Positions 37,758-45,995 are shown, counted from the first letter of the stretch. The stretch: DNA of 64,000 bases from Pontibacillus chungwhensis BH030062 (GCF_000770675.1 NZ_AVBG01000009.1:104255-168254); one strand, 5' to 3'. The notes: a model not told the origin generated them from the sequence alone. Translations and numbers: made by a program.

Positions 37758-37790
37758 AAAAGTAGACAAGTTTATGGTGTGGTCGTTTTT
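37747..37790 (+). terminator. Riboswitch-controlled terminator before pilA
   Basis: CGACCGTACATAAA (37747-37760) pairs with TTTATGGTGTGGTCG (37771-37785) with one bulged G and two G-U pairs across a 10-nt loop, followed by TTTTT. The 5' arm is the same CGACC and CGTAC used in aptamer P1 and its core, so aptamer and terminator exclude each other. Ligand should stabilise the aptamer and prevent termination (an ON switch). Confidence 0.88.
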
Positions 37791-37840
37791 GTAATGAGAG
37801 TTTCATAATTATTTATTATAAAAAAGGGGAGAACAGACTC

Positions 37841-38320
37841 ATGTTAAAGAAGTTTCGTCAACTGATGAACAAAGATGAGAAAGGTTTTACGCTTGTTGAA
37901 CTACTTGCAGTTATTGTTATTTTAGGGATTATTGCCGCGATTGCGATTCCTAGTATTGCGAATGTTGTTGAGAATAGTAAGAAGGATTCATTAATTCGAA
38001 CGGCTGAACAAGCTGTTGAGGCTTATAGGTTAGCGGAAACTTCATCTGATCTTGATACTATCCAAACGGAAAGTAGTGGAGCAGCGCTGACATTTAGCGA
38101 GTTGGCGGCTGGAGGCTATTTAGAAAATAGCGATGGCTATAGTGGAAGTGTCGTTCCATCAGAGGTGCTAGGTGATAATGACAGTGCTACTGGAGAGTCT
38201 ACGTATCAAGTAAGCGTTACTGGTAATGGGTATGAGATAGTTAATAAAAATATTGATTCAATTACTAGGGATGACGTTAATGAAGAAGGAACGGCTGCAG
38301 CAAATGCCTCGGATGAATGA
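37841..38320 (+). CDS. pilA: PilA, major type IV pilin
   Basis: A 159-residue prepilin. The leader MLKKFRQLMNKDEKG ends at Gly15, followed by FTLVELLAVIVILGIIAAIAI with Glu at +5. The mature protein of ~144 residues has no Cys, is Ser/Thr/Glu-rich, and carries an acidic C terminus. It stands alone between the riboswitch and a terminator, as fits the most abundant subunit. AAAAGGGGAG is the ribosome site. Expression should rise with c-di-GMP. Confidence 0.93.
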   Translation: MLKKFRQLMNKDEKGFTLVELLAVIVILGIIAAIAIPSIANVVENSKKDSLIRTAEQAVEAYRLAETSSDLDTIQTESSGAALTFSELAAGGYLENSDGYSGSVVPSEVLGDNDSATGESTYQVSVTGNGYEIVNKNIDSITRDDVNEEGTAAANASDE

Positions 38321-38356
38321 TTAGTTTAAAGATTGCTAAAAAGTTACTGAATTTAC

Positions 38357-38391
38357 GAAGATCCCTAGGTATAGGGATCTTCAATTCTTTT
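38357..38391 (+). terminator. Terminator between pilA and pilD
   Basis: GAAGATCCCTA and TAGGGATCTTC form an 11-bp stem with a 4-nt loop, followed by AATTCTTTT. Imperfect termination here would give high pilA and lower pilD-pilMNO levels. Confidence 0.8.
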
Positions 38392-38410
38392 CTGTATTGG
38401 AGCAACTAAA

Positions 38411-39163
38411 ATGAACTTGGTACTAATACTATATGGCGTTATACTGGGGCTTGTAGTCGGTTCTTTCTTGAATGTGGTGGGAATTCGGGTGCCGAAGAAG
38501 GAAATGTTTATACAGTCTAGATCACATTGCCTTAACTGCAACTATACTCTAACTTGGCGTGATTTAGTACCAGTTTTGTCCTACATAACCCTAAAAGGCA
38601 AATGCCGCAACTGCAAAAAAAGCATCTCACCCCTATACCCGATAGTCGAAGCGGCTACGGGATTTTTGTATGCTTACAGCTTTATACGTTTCTGCTTCTC
38701 AACTGAACTCATCGTTGCGCTCCTTTTCACCTCATTACTCGTTATTATTACCGTAACCGACCTAACCTACATGCTGATCCCTAATGTAATCCTACTCTTT
38801 TTCTTACCCTTCCTTATAATAGGGAGAGTCATTTCCCCTCTCGACCCGTGGTGGGATTCGTTAGCTGGAGGGGCAACAGGGCTCATTTTAACAGCCATCA
38901 TTATTATCGCCAGCAAAGGTGGTATGGGTGGCGGTGATATGAAGCTGTTTGGTGTTATTGGCATTGTGCTTGGGCTTCCTGGGGTGTTGTTAGCCTTTTT
39001 CCTTTCGACTTTATACGGCTCTGTTATAAGTGGAGGTTTGCTTTTATTTAAGAAAATTGATCGGAAAAAGCCAGTGCCGTTTGGTCCGTATATTGTGTTG
39101 GGTGCTTTAACAAGTTATTTCTTTAAAGATCCTATTATTGATTGGTATCTTCAGTTATTCTAA
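38411..39163 (+). CDS. pilD: Prepilin peptidase/N-methyltransferase
   Basis: A 250-residue membrane enzyme that removes the leader of prepilins and methylates the new N terminus. The N-terminal loop holds the paired zinc cysteines (CLNC and CRNC, about 35-64). Catalytic Asp residues are in VTDLTYMLIPN and GGGDMKLFG. About seven membrane segments follow the usual order. B. subtilis has the equivalent gene comC between folC and spoIIB, so this gene is both syntenic with comC and part of the pilus set. It probably also serves the minor pilins in the cluster. Confidence 0.95.
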   Translation: MNLVLILYGVILGLVVGSFLNVVGIRVPKKEMFIQSRSHCLNCNYTLTWRDLVPVLSYITLKGKCRNCKKSISPLYPIVEAATGFLYAYSFIRFCFSTELIVALLFTSLLVIITVTDLTYMLIPNVILLFFLPFLIIGRVISPLDPWWDSLAGGATGLILTAIIIIASKGGMGGGDMKLFGVIGIVLGLPGVLLAFFLSTLYGSVISGGLLLFKKIDRKKPVPFGPYIVLGALTSYFFKDPIIDWYLQLF

Positions 39164-39186
39164 TCAGAAAGGCAGGTGACCTGAGT

Positions 39187-40167
39187 ATGTTTAACTTTCG
39201 AAAGTCAAAAGAGCGCATTAACATTATATTTAAAGACCATGTACTCCGATATATAGAATGTGACACTCCGGAGCTTACGGGCATAGTGGATTACGGAGAA
39301 CTTTATCTGGAAAGTGGGATCATAGAAGAAGGAAAAGTCGTGGATGCAAGGAAACTTGCTTCAGTTATTGAGGAGTTGACTGAAGAGAAAGAGTGGCGTA
39401 AGAAGAAGGTATACTTTAGCGTGCCGGATGCGTCCGTTATTATTAAGTCGTTTCATATCCCAAATGATTTAAAAACGGCTGATGAGGTGAAGGGCTACTT
39501 GTATATGCAAATCGGTGAAGGATTGCATCTTCCTTTTGAAGAGCCTGTATTTGATTATGTCGTGTTAGAAGAGAAGGAGAATATGAACGAAGTGCTCTTG
39601 TTTGCTTATCCGGAATCGCGGGTTCGGGCTTTTGAGTCTGTTCTTTTAGATGCGAATACGAAACCAGCTGTAGCGGACCTGACTTTCTTGTCTTTATACC
39701 GTTTATATTATGATTTGGACCATGCCCGTTCAGATGATCATTTACTTTCTCTTCAGTGGAACTTGGATGGTGTCGTGTTAACGGTCTTTCATCATTGCCA
39801 TCCTCAATTTACACGTTACATGAAGAGTGGGATAGATCCTAACCTTTGGGAGTTTCCGGTTAAAGGCGATTCAGACGTGCGTTTTACAGGGGATGATCAG
39901 GAAATCGAAGCCTATATGGAGGAACAGATGAGAGAAGTCGAGCGCATTATGAACTTCTATCGTTATTCTGTCACAAATGGCGAATCCGCTGTTACGAATC
40001 TATTAATATCAGGTGATTTTCCTTTATTACATAAAGTGTATGAAAAGTGCCAGCGTGATTTACAGTTGAACGTAAAAATGTTGGACTCAAAAGAATTTTC
40101 ATTAGCCGAGGACGGAGTCATTCCATTTCGATATGCAGAGTCCGTTGGCTTAGCCCTGAAACCATAG
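39187..40167 (+). CDS. pilM: PilM, actin-like pilus alignment protein
   Basis: About 326 residues. The N terminus (INIIFKDHVLRYIECDTPELTG) and VYFSVPDASVIIKSFHIPNDLKTADEVKGYLYMQI match the PilM/SHS2 pattern, and the C-terminal NFYRYSVTNGESAVTNLLISGDFPLL fits the actin-like ATPase fold. The classic ATP-binding residues are weak, as in other Firmicute PilM proteins. The frame is open from 39142 inside the end of pilD, but the ATG at 39187 has AGGTGA upstream and is preferred. It should bind the cytoplasmic end of PilN. Confidence 0.9.
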   Translation: MFNFRKSKERINIIFKDHVLRYIECDTPELTGIVDYGELYLESGIIEEGKVVDARKLASVIEELTEEKEWRKKKVYFSVPDASVIIKSFHIPNDLKTADEVKGYLYMQIGEGLHLPFEEPVFDYVVLEEKENMNEVLLFAYPESRVRAFESVLLDANTKPAVADLTFLSLYRLYYDLDHARSDDHLLSLQWNLDGVVLTVFHHCHPQFTRYMKSGIDPNLWEFPVKGDSDVRFTGDDQEIEAYMEEQMREVERIMNFYRYSVTNGESAVTNLLISGDFPLLHKVYEKCQRDLQLNVKMLDSKEFSLAEDGVIPFRYAESVGLALKP

Positions 40168-40198
40168 GTGTGTAGACGTTAGGGGGGATCGAAAGTCG

Positions 40199-40783
40199 AT
40201 GAAGGTAGAAATAAATTTACTTGAACAAAAAGAGAAACAAAATATGGTGCCTTATTTAATGGCTCTTGCAGCTGTCCTTTCCATACTTCTCATTTGGCTC
40301 CTCCTTTACATGGACAAGCAAGCAGCTTTAGATGAAGTAGAAGATGTGAATAGTAGAATTCAGGAAGTAAGAGTAGCGCAACAAGAGTATCAGGAAGAGC
40401 TGAAAGATGAAGTCCAAACCAATCGCCTAGAATTGCAGCGTTCTGTTGAGGCATTAGAAAGCAACCTTTTCCCTGCAGTTTCACTTCTTGAGCGGATGGT
40501 GTCTTTGTTACCTGAGCGTGGATTCTTTGAGCGCTACGTCTATGTTCGTCCTCAATCTCTGCTTCTTTACGTTCGGTTCGATGGATTTCAGGATGTGGCT
40601 GCCTATACAAATACGCTAATTGAAGAAGATTATGTGGAAAATGTTTCGGTCCAACAAATTACGTCAAACGTACTCGAGGAAGATTTAGACCCCACTCAGT
40701 ACAGACCAAGATATGTGGCTGAATATGAAGTGACGCTCGATAAAGATCTATGGGAAGAGGGGGAAGAGGACGATGAAGATTGA
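40199..40783 (+). CDS. pilN: PilN, pilus alignment subcomplex protein
   Basis: A 194-residue single-pass protein. The first residues MKVEINLLEQKEKQN form the conserved INLL motif that docks into PilM. A membrane helix (YLMALAAVLSILLIWLLLYM) and a coiled coil (DKQAALDEVEDVNSRIQEVRVAQQEYQEEL) follow, then a small extracytoplasmic domain. Its end overlaps pilO by 11 bp, so translation is coupled. Confidence 0.93.
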   Translation: MKVEINLLEQKEKQNMVPYLMALAAVLSILLIWLLLYMDKQAALDEVEDVNSRIQEVRVAQQEYQEELKDEVQTNRLELQRSVEALESNLFPAVSLLERMVSLLPERGFFERYVYVRPQSLLLYVRFDGFQDVAAYTNTLIEEDYVENVSVQQITSNVLEEDLDPTQYRPRYVAEYEVTLDKDLWEEGEEDDED

Positions 40784-41528
40784 ATGGAGACGAATACATA
40801 CGATTGTTGTCGTTTTACTGGTCATCGTCTTTCTCGCTTTTTACTGGATTGTTCACTCTCTTTATGTAGATCCAGCTCTTCAGGAAGTGGACCGAGTGAA
40901 ATCTTCACTTAATAATGAGGAAAGAATACTCAATTCACTTGCAGATCAAAAAACAGAGCAGCAGGATCTTACTTTGAAAACGTCGCGTGAACTGCAGTTA
41001 AAGCTCCCGGTGCTACCTGTTCAGGACCAAGTCATCCTGGCAATGGAGCGGGCTGAAAACGTGTCTGGAACATTTATTGAGTCAGTGATTCTAAATGGGG
41101 ACGAAATGATAGAAGCAGAAGATGATGAGGATATAGATGCGGCTGAACCGACCAGTGAAACAGAAGAAGTGGATGAGGAAACAGAAGAAGCATCAGCTGT
41201 TGAGGCCCCTCCTGTTATGCCATCAGTGAATGCTCTTACATATCAAGTTAACGTTCTCGCAAAGAGTTTTAAAGATTTAACGCTTTTCCTTGAAGAACTA
41301 GAACAGATTCCTCGCCTGGTTAGCTTTGATGAAATCGAGTTTCAACCAAATGAATCTACTACTGATGAGGAGGAACAAGTTTCTTTTCTTGTAACATTTT
41401 CTGCATTTTACGAACCTGATTTAAGCGGACTGCAAGATGAACTTCCACAATATCATTATCCTGAACCCTCTCAAAAAGAGACGCCTTTTGAAGGAGATGG
41501 TGAGGATTTATCTGAGGATGAACAATAG
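40773..41528 (+). CDS. pilO: PilO, pilus alignment subcomplex protein
   Basis: A 251-residue single-pass protein with a membrane helix at 10-27 (TIVVVLLVIVFLAFYWIV), a coiled coil (DPALQEVDRVKSSLNNEERILNSLADQK), an acidic linker (about 110-145) and a ferredoxin-like outer domain (ALTYQVNVLAKSFKDLTLFLEELEQIPRLV). It should pair with PilN. There is no PilP or PilQ, as expected without an outer membrane. The gene ends the cluster and is followed by a terminator. Confidence 0.9.
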   Translation: MKIEWRRIHTIVVVLLVIVFLAFYWIVHSLYVDPALQEVDRVKSSLNNEERILNSLADQKTEQQDLTLKTSRELQLKLPVLPVQDQVILAMERAENVSGTFIESVILNGDEMIEAEDDEDIDAAEPTSETEEVDEETEEASAVEAPPVMPSVNALTYQVNVLAKSFKDLTLFLEELEQIPRLVSFDEIEFQPNESTTDEEEQVSFLVTFSAFYEPDLSGLQDELPQYHYPEPSQKETPFEGDGEDLSEDEQ

Positions 41529-41535
41529 AGCCGTG

Positions 41536-41566
41536 CACACCCTTTCAATATGAAAGGGTGTTTTTA
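41536..41566 (+). terminator. Terminator of the pilus locus
   Basis: CACCCTTTCA and TGAAAGGGTG form a 10-bp stem with a 3-nt loop, followed by TTTTT. Confidence 0.88.
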
Positions 41567-41682
41567 TGTCTTTTTGCCAAATCGTGCCGAAAAGACGAGA
41601 ACCCCAGATGACAGAAGTCGCCTTTCTTTTCTCTAGTCGTGTGATAGATTGAAACAAACTAGTAGAGAAATGAGGGGAGCAT

Positions 41683-42687
41683 GTGGACAAGCACAATAAG
41701 ATCTCCGTTCGTATTAATGGAGAAGATACGTATCTTGACCGGGACAAAGATGTGAAGGAAAAGAATGTTACAGATGAGTTAGTCGTCGCCAAAGAAGAGC
41801 AGGCGTCTGCGATAGAGGAGTGGATGGAAGAACAAGAAAAGAAAAAGCAGACTAAGGAAGAGGTGAAAAAGGAGAAATTACCCGTTTTTGAGCGGAATTA
41901 TTCTCCCAAGAAGCGATCATTTTCTCTCCCTTCTGAAATGAAGCAATTATTAATTGCTGCCGCTTCTGCCATTCTTGTAGGGACACTAATCGGCTTTATC
42001 ATGATTCGAATCTTTGGTGGAATTGAGGGTAGTGCTAATGGTGGGGCTCAGCCTGCTATGCCAGCGCTTCAGTCAGGCACTGCTCAAGATCAAGGGGGAG
42101 TATCTGGCAATGGGAATGCGCAAGCTCTTTCATTTCCTGGAGTTTCTGCCTATGTTGTACAAGCCGGGATCTTCTCAACGGAAGAGAAGGCAAAAACGTG
42201 GGCGAGCAATTTATCTGAGAAGGGATTAGAGGGTTATATCTGGCCTAGAGATGGACAATTTTACTTATTTGCAGGCGTTGCTTCTTCTAAGGAGAATGGA
42301 GAGAAGATTGCCACGTATTTAAAAGACCAGGGATTTGAAACGTTTGTGAAAGAGTGGCATGTAGGAAGTGGCGAAAAAAAGGTAGCAAAAGCTGAAGGAA
42401 CATGGATTCAATCTGGTGTGGAAGCGTGGAAGAATGTATTGCCAGCGACAACGTCCTTAATTGAAACAGGTTCAGGCACTGCTTCTGAATTAGCAGCTAA
42501 GGTTGATGCTTGGAAAAAAGCGATTCCAAATGAAGCTTCAGAGAAAACCGCACCGATTCAAGAAAGCTTTAATCAATTTAGTCAAGCAGCCCAAGCATTT
42601 GAACAGAATAAAAGTACAACAAGCCTTTGGGATATGCAAACGAGTATGCTTTCTGTATGGCATGATTACGAACAATATCTGAAGTAA
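41683..42687 (+). CDS. spoIIB: SpoIIB, septal SPOR-domain protein
   Basis: A 334-residue protein starting with GTG after GAGGGGAG. The charged cytoplasmic N terminus is followed by one membrane helix (QLLIAAASAILVGTLIGFIMIRIF, about 86-109), a linker and a SPOR domain (AYVVQAGIFSTEEKAKTWASNLSEKG through FETFVKEWHV). SPOR domains bind denuded septal glycan; SpoIIB helps septal thinning and engulfment in B. subtilis. Its place between the prepilin peptidase region and maf-radC matches B. subtilis. Confidence 0.9.
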   Translation: MDKHNKISVRINGEDTYLDRDKDVKEKNVTDELVVAKEEQASAIEEWMEEQEKKKQTKEEVKKEKLPVFERNYSPKKRSFSLPSEMKQLLIAAASAILVGTLIGFIMIRIFGGIEGSANGGAQPAMPALQSGTAQDQGGVSGNGNAQALSFPGVSAYVVQAGIFSTEEKAKTWASNLSEKGLEGYIWPRDGQFYLFAGVASSKENGEKIATYLKDQGFETFVKEWHVGSGEKKVAKAEGTWIQSGVEAWKNVLPATTSLIETGSGTASELAAKVDAWKKAIPNEASEKTAPIQESFNQFSQAAQAFEQNKSTTSLWDMQTSMLSVWHDYEQYLK

Positions 42688-42692
42688 AGCAT

Positions 42693-42725
42693 AAAGGTGC
42701 TTCCTGTGAGGGAAGCACCTTTTTT
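42693..42725 (+). terminator. Terminator after spoIIB
   Basis: AAAGGTGCTTCC pairs with GGAAGCACCTTT across a 6-nt loop and the T-run continues. Confidence 0.9.
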
Positions 42726-42791
42726 GATGCTTAAGCTTTATTCATAATGAGATCTTTAAACGATCGGAACTAACACTGGAGTAAGAGTGCA

Positions 42792-42843
42792 TAATAAAGC
42801 CCTCTTTGTAGGTATCCTAACGGTATCGAAGGAGGCTTTATTA
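42792..42843 (+). promoter_or_regulatory. Inverted repeat covering the ribosome site of the GH18 gene
   Basis: TAATAAAGCC (42792-42801) and GGCTTTATTA (42834-42843) are perfect 10-bp arms. The 3' arm takes in the end of the GAAGGAGG ribosome site and the A of the start codon. In RNA it would block translation; in DNA it could be an operator. Confidence 0.5.
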
Positions 42844-44174
42844 TGAAAGGTTATGTATGTGTTGGGGTAGTACTGTTGTTTATTCTATTTACATCAGAAG
42901 ATCAGATTAAAGCTGAAATCATTCATATTACTCAAAAAGGCGATACGCTCTACAATATAGGGGAACGCTACACTATCACACCAGATCAGCTCGCAAAGCT
43001 AAACGGAATGCCTAAAGAACGAAAGCTTGTGCGAGGCCAGTCCATTTTAGTGCCAGGTCAGGCATACATTGTTCAACCATCAGATACTTTATATAAGATC
43101 GCAAAGCGCCACAAGGTAAGCGTGAATGAAATCATGGAGAAGAATGGTTTGAAATCCACAACGATTCTTAAAGGTCAGACGCTTACTGTTCCAAAAAAGC
43201 AAAAGACTCCTGTAAAAGTTGGAGCTTATTTTATCCCTAAGGACGAAGTATACAATGAGAATATTATTGATAATCTTGGTCAGTATTTAACAACGATTTA
43301 CTTATTCAGCTACACCCCGAGTAGAGATGGAACGTTAACCTCCATCTCATTGAAGGGGAGTGTTAACAAAGCATGGAGAAAAGGGATATTGCCATTTGCT
43401 ACTGTGACAAACTTAAGTTCAAAGGGCTTCGACCCGGACCTTGCCCATGAACTCATTCGTACAGAAGAGAAGCGAAAGACATTTATCAATCACCTCTACC
43501 TTTTGTTGGACCGTCATGATTACAAAGGTGTCGTAATTGACTTTGAAGGACTTCATCCCGAAGACCGGTCCTTGTTTTCTCTTTTTATTAAAGAGCTTAG
43601 TGATCGCCTCCACCCTAATAATATGGAAGTGCATATTGCTGTTCCCCCACTGAAAGGGAGTAAATCTCCTTCTTATAGCGCGGCTTTTGATTATAAGACG
43701 CTCGGGGAGCATGCAGACAGTCTTTTTCTTATGACCTACAATTGGCATTGGCTTGGAGGACCCTCTGGCCCGATTGCGCCTATTCTAGAGGTAAAAAAGA
43801 CGTTAGACTTTGCTACAACAGTTGTGCCAAGGGAAAAACTCATGCTTGGTATTCCTATGTATGCCTATGATTGGGTGATTTCTGGGGAAAAGCGTGTCAA
43901 AGGAGAAGCTTATTCTGTCCAAAATGCCATTGCAAAATATATTCATCATGAGAGTCAGATTTTTTATGATGAGCAGTCAGAAGCACCGTGGTTTCGTTAC
44001 AAAGATGAACAAGGTCGTACCCATGAAGTGTGGTTTGAAGACCCGAGGAGCTTATTAGCGAAGTTTGAACTCGTTCGAGACTATCAGTTAGGGGGACTGG
44101 GAGCTTGGCAGCTAGACTTTAGCATGCGCCAAAGCGAAACATTATTAAGATCTGAGTTTAGCGTGCTGAAATAG
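42843..44174 (+). CDS. LysM-GH18 protein, likely spore cortex or wall glycosidase
   Basis: A 443-residue secreted protein. A signal peptide (about 1-24) is followed by two LysM repeats (HITQKGDTLYNIGERYTITPDQL and YIVQPSDTLYKIAKRHKVSVNEI) and a GH18 domain (about 125-435). The catalytic region is YKGVVIDFEGL, equivalent to the DxxDxE/DFE motif of the YaaH/SleL group. LFLMTYNWHWLGGPSGPIAP and LGIPMYAYDW support the same group. These enzymes cut spore cortex or wall glycan. The exact homologue (YaaH, YdhD or YvbX) is not settled, so no symbol is given. The inverted repeat before it may control translation. Confidence 0.9.
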   Translation: MKGYVCVGVVLLFILFTSEDQIKAEIIHITQKGDTLYNIGERYTITPDQLAKLNGMPKERKLVRGQSILVPGQAYIVQPSDTLYKIAKRHKVSVNEIMEKNGLKSTTILKGQTLTVPKKQKTPVKVGAYFIPKDEVYNENIIDNLGQYLTTIYLFSYTPSRDGTLTSISLKGSVNKAWRKGILPFATVTNLSSKGFDPDLAHELIRTEEKRKTFINHLYLLLDRHDYKGVVIDFEGLHPEDRSLFSLFIKELSDRLHPNNMEVHIAVPPLKGSKSPSYSAAFDYKTLGEHADSLFLMTYNWHWLGGPSGPIAPILEVKKTLDFATTVVPREKLMLGIPMYAYDWVISGEKRVKGEAYSVQNAIAKYIHHESQIFYDEQSEAPWFRYKDEQGRTHEVWFEDPRSLLAKFELVRDYQLGGLGAWQLDFSMRQSETLLRSEFSVLK

Positions 44175-44378
44175 AGGGAAAAAGAGCTGTTGGGTTTGCT
44201 TTTTTCTATTTCCGCTTATATATAGAGTGCAATATTTCATTTTTGTATACGAAAAAAACGATATTAAAATACTGTAAAGAATGTAATAGTTGTTTTCACC
44301 CTTTTGCGAGGGTGGCTTTGAGCAAGTATGATGAAACTACCCTGTAACGATCAGAACAACGAGAAAAGGATGATGTAT

Positions 44379-44981
44379 ATGTCACAACTTATTTTGGCTT
44401 CTTCTTCTCCAAGAAGAAAAGAACTACTAGAGCAAGTTCATATCCCATTTCAAATTAGAAAGCAGGATGCGGACGAGTCGAGTTTACCATTTTATAATCC
44501 TCGTGCTTACGTTCAAGCTCTAGCTGAACTTAAAAATCGTACGGTCGAACTTCAAGAACACAATGAAGTGATTTTAAGCGCCGATACAATCGTAAGCTTT
44601 GAAGGTAAAGTGCTTGGGAAGCCACAGTCAGCTGAAGAAGCTTATGAGATGCTTTCTATGTTAAGTGGTGCTCAGCACGAAGTCTACACGGGGGTTATGC
44701 TCCGCTCGTCGGAACAAGAATCGTTTATTGTAGAGAAGACGACAGTTGAATTCTGGCCATTAACGAAGGATGAAATCGAATACTACATCGAAACAGGCGA
44801 CCCTTTTGATAAAGCGGGAGGCTATGGTATTCAAACATACGGTGCTACGTTGGTGAAAGGGATTAAAGGGGATTACAACAATGTTGTTGGTCTGCCGCTT
44901 TCTCGTGTCGTTCGCTCCTTGCAAGCTTATGGCGTCTATCCTTCTTTACCTGAAGTGGAGAATGAGCGTACAGGGAATTAA
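44379..44981 (+). CDS. maf: Maf family nucleotide pyrophosphatase
   Basis: A 200-residue protein of the Maf/dTTP-UTP pyrophosphatase family, linked to septum formation. Motifs: QLILASSSPRRKELLEQ at the start, VILSADTIVSF, KPQSAEEAYEMLSMLSG, and GDPFDKAGGYGIQ. ATG 44379 is chosen because AAAGGA is 8 nt upstream; the frame extends 17 codons further without a site. The next gene starts 18 nt after its stop. Confidence 0.95.
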   Translation: MSQLILASSSPRRKELLEQVHIPFQIRKQDADESSLPFYNPRAYVQALAELKNRTVELQEHNEVILSADTIVSFEGKVLGKPQSAEEAYEMLSMLSGAQHEVYTGVMLRSSEQESFIVEKTTVEFWPLTKDEIEYYIETGDPFDKAGGYGIQTYGATLVKGIKGDYNNVVGLPLSRVVRSLQAYGVYPSLPEVENERTGN

Positions 44982-44999
44982 GTGAAGGGAGGCGTTGAT

Positions 45000-45689
45000 G
45001 TGCCTGAAGTACCTGTATTTATAAAGCAGGTCCCCCAGGAAGATCGTCCAAGAGAAAGGCTGATTCGTCTGGGGGCACGTCAATTGTCTAATCAAGAACT
45101 GCTAGCTATTTTGTTAGGAACAGGTACGAAGAAAGAATCGGTGACCTCTCTATCTCAAAGGCTTCTCGTTCATTTTGAGGGGTTACTCTTATTGAAAGAT
45201 GCAACGATAGAAGAGTTAACAGCCATAAAAGGCATAGGAGAAGCGAAAGCTGTAAATGTTCTGGCGGCTCTTGAAATTGGCAAGCGGATTCATTTTCATA
45301 AACCTACAGAGCGTTATACCATTCGAAGTCCTGAAGACGGTGCTGATTATGTGATGGAGGAAATGCGCGATTTAAAGCAGGAGCACTTTGTGGTCCTTTT
45401 TTTAAATACCAAAAATCAAGTCGTTCATAGACAGACCATTTTTATTGGCAGTTTAAATGCCTCAATCGTGCATCCTAGAGAGGTGTTCAAAGAAGCTGTT
45501 AAACGTTCGGCCGCCTCTATTATATGCGCCCACAATCACCCCTCAGGTGACCCCTCGCCATCTCAAGAAGATATCCACGTTACGCGTCGTCTTATAGAGT
45601 GTGGAAAGATGTTAGGGATTGAGGTTCTAGATCACCTTGTCATTGGTGATCATAAATATGTATCCCTGAAAGAAAAAGGATATTTGTAA
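45000..45689 (+). CDS. radC: RadC family JAMM protein
   Basis: About 229 residues. An N-terminal helix-hairpin-helix region (SNQELLAILLGTGTKKESV and LTAIKGIGEAKAVNVLAALEIG) is followed by a JAMM metalloprotease-like domain with the metal motif AHNHPSGDPSPSQED. RadC was once linked to DNA repair, but its real activity is unknown. GTG 45000 is used because GGGAGG lies 7 nt before it. It shares a unit with maf. Confidence 0.94.
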   Translation: MPEVPVFIKQVPQEDRPRERLIRLGARQLSNQELLAILLGTGTKKESVTSLSQRLLVHFEGLLLLKDATIEELTAIKGIGEAKAVNVLAALEIGKRIHFHKPTERYTIRSPEDGADYVMEEMRDLKQEHFVVLFLNTKNQVVHRQTIFIGSLNASIVHPREVFKEAVKRSAASIICAHNHPSGDPSPSQEDIHVTRRLIECGKMLGIEVLDHLVIGDHKYVSLKEKGYL

Positions 45690-45995
45690 GACTACTGCTG
45701 TTTTAATTGTATAAGTCTACTCCGCCATTCCTTCGATCTGCCTATTCTAGAAAAAATGACCCGATTACTACTATCTATTTCTTCTGTTTTTTCGTATAAT
45801 TGAAAAGAAACCCAATGCTATCAAGCGCCAGGCGTTAAGTATCCTTACTTACGTTTGGCGCTTGTTCACTTGATAAAAAAAGATGCTCCCACTAATGGGG
45901 AACAGGGAAATGAACTGAAACAGGTTTAGATTACATATTAATTATGAAAACGAATAAATACGTTCGTGAACTGGTCATAGAAAGGAAGATGTAAG
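45690..45995 (+). other. mreB upstream region with a long hairpin
   Basis: The 306-nt gap holds a TATAAT at 45795-45800 with no good -35. At 45822-45864 lies a 43-nt hairpin: CAAGCGCCA pairs with TGGCGCTTG, and inside it GCGTTAAGTA pairs with TACTTACGT with a 4-nt loop. There is no T-run on either strand, so it is not a standard terminator. If transcribed from 45795 it would be part of the mreB leader. Confidence 0.5.

Noticed and set aside
44181..44330. ComK box or clear promoter for maf-radC
   Set aside because: TTGTAT-16-TAAAAT near 44240 is possible, but AT-rich sequence makes both this and a ComK box unreliable.
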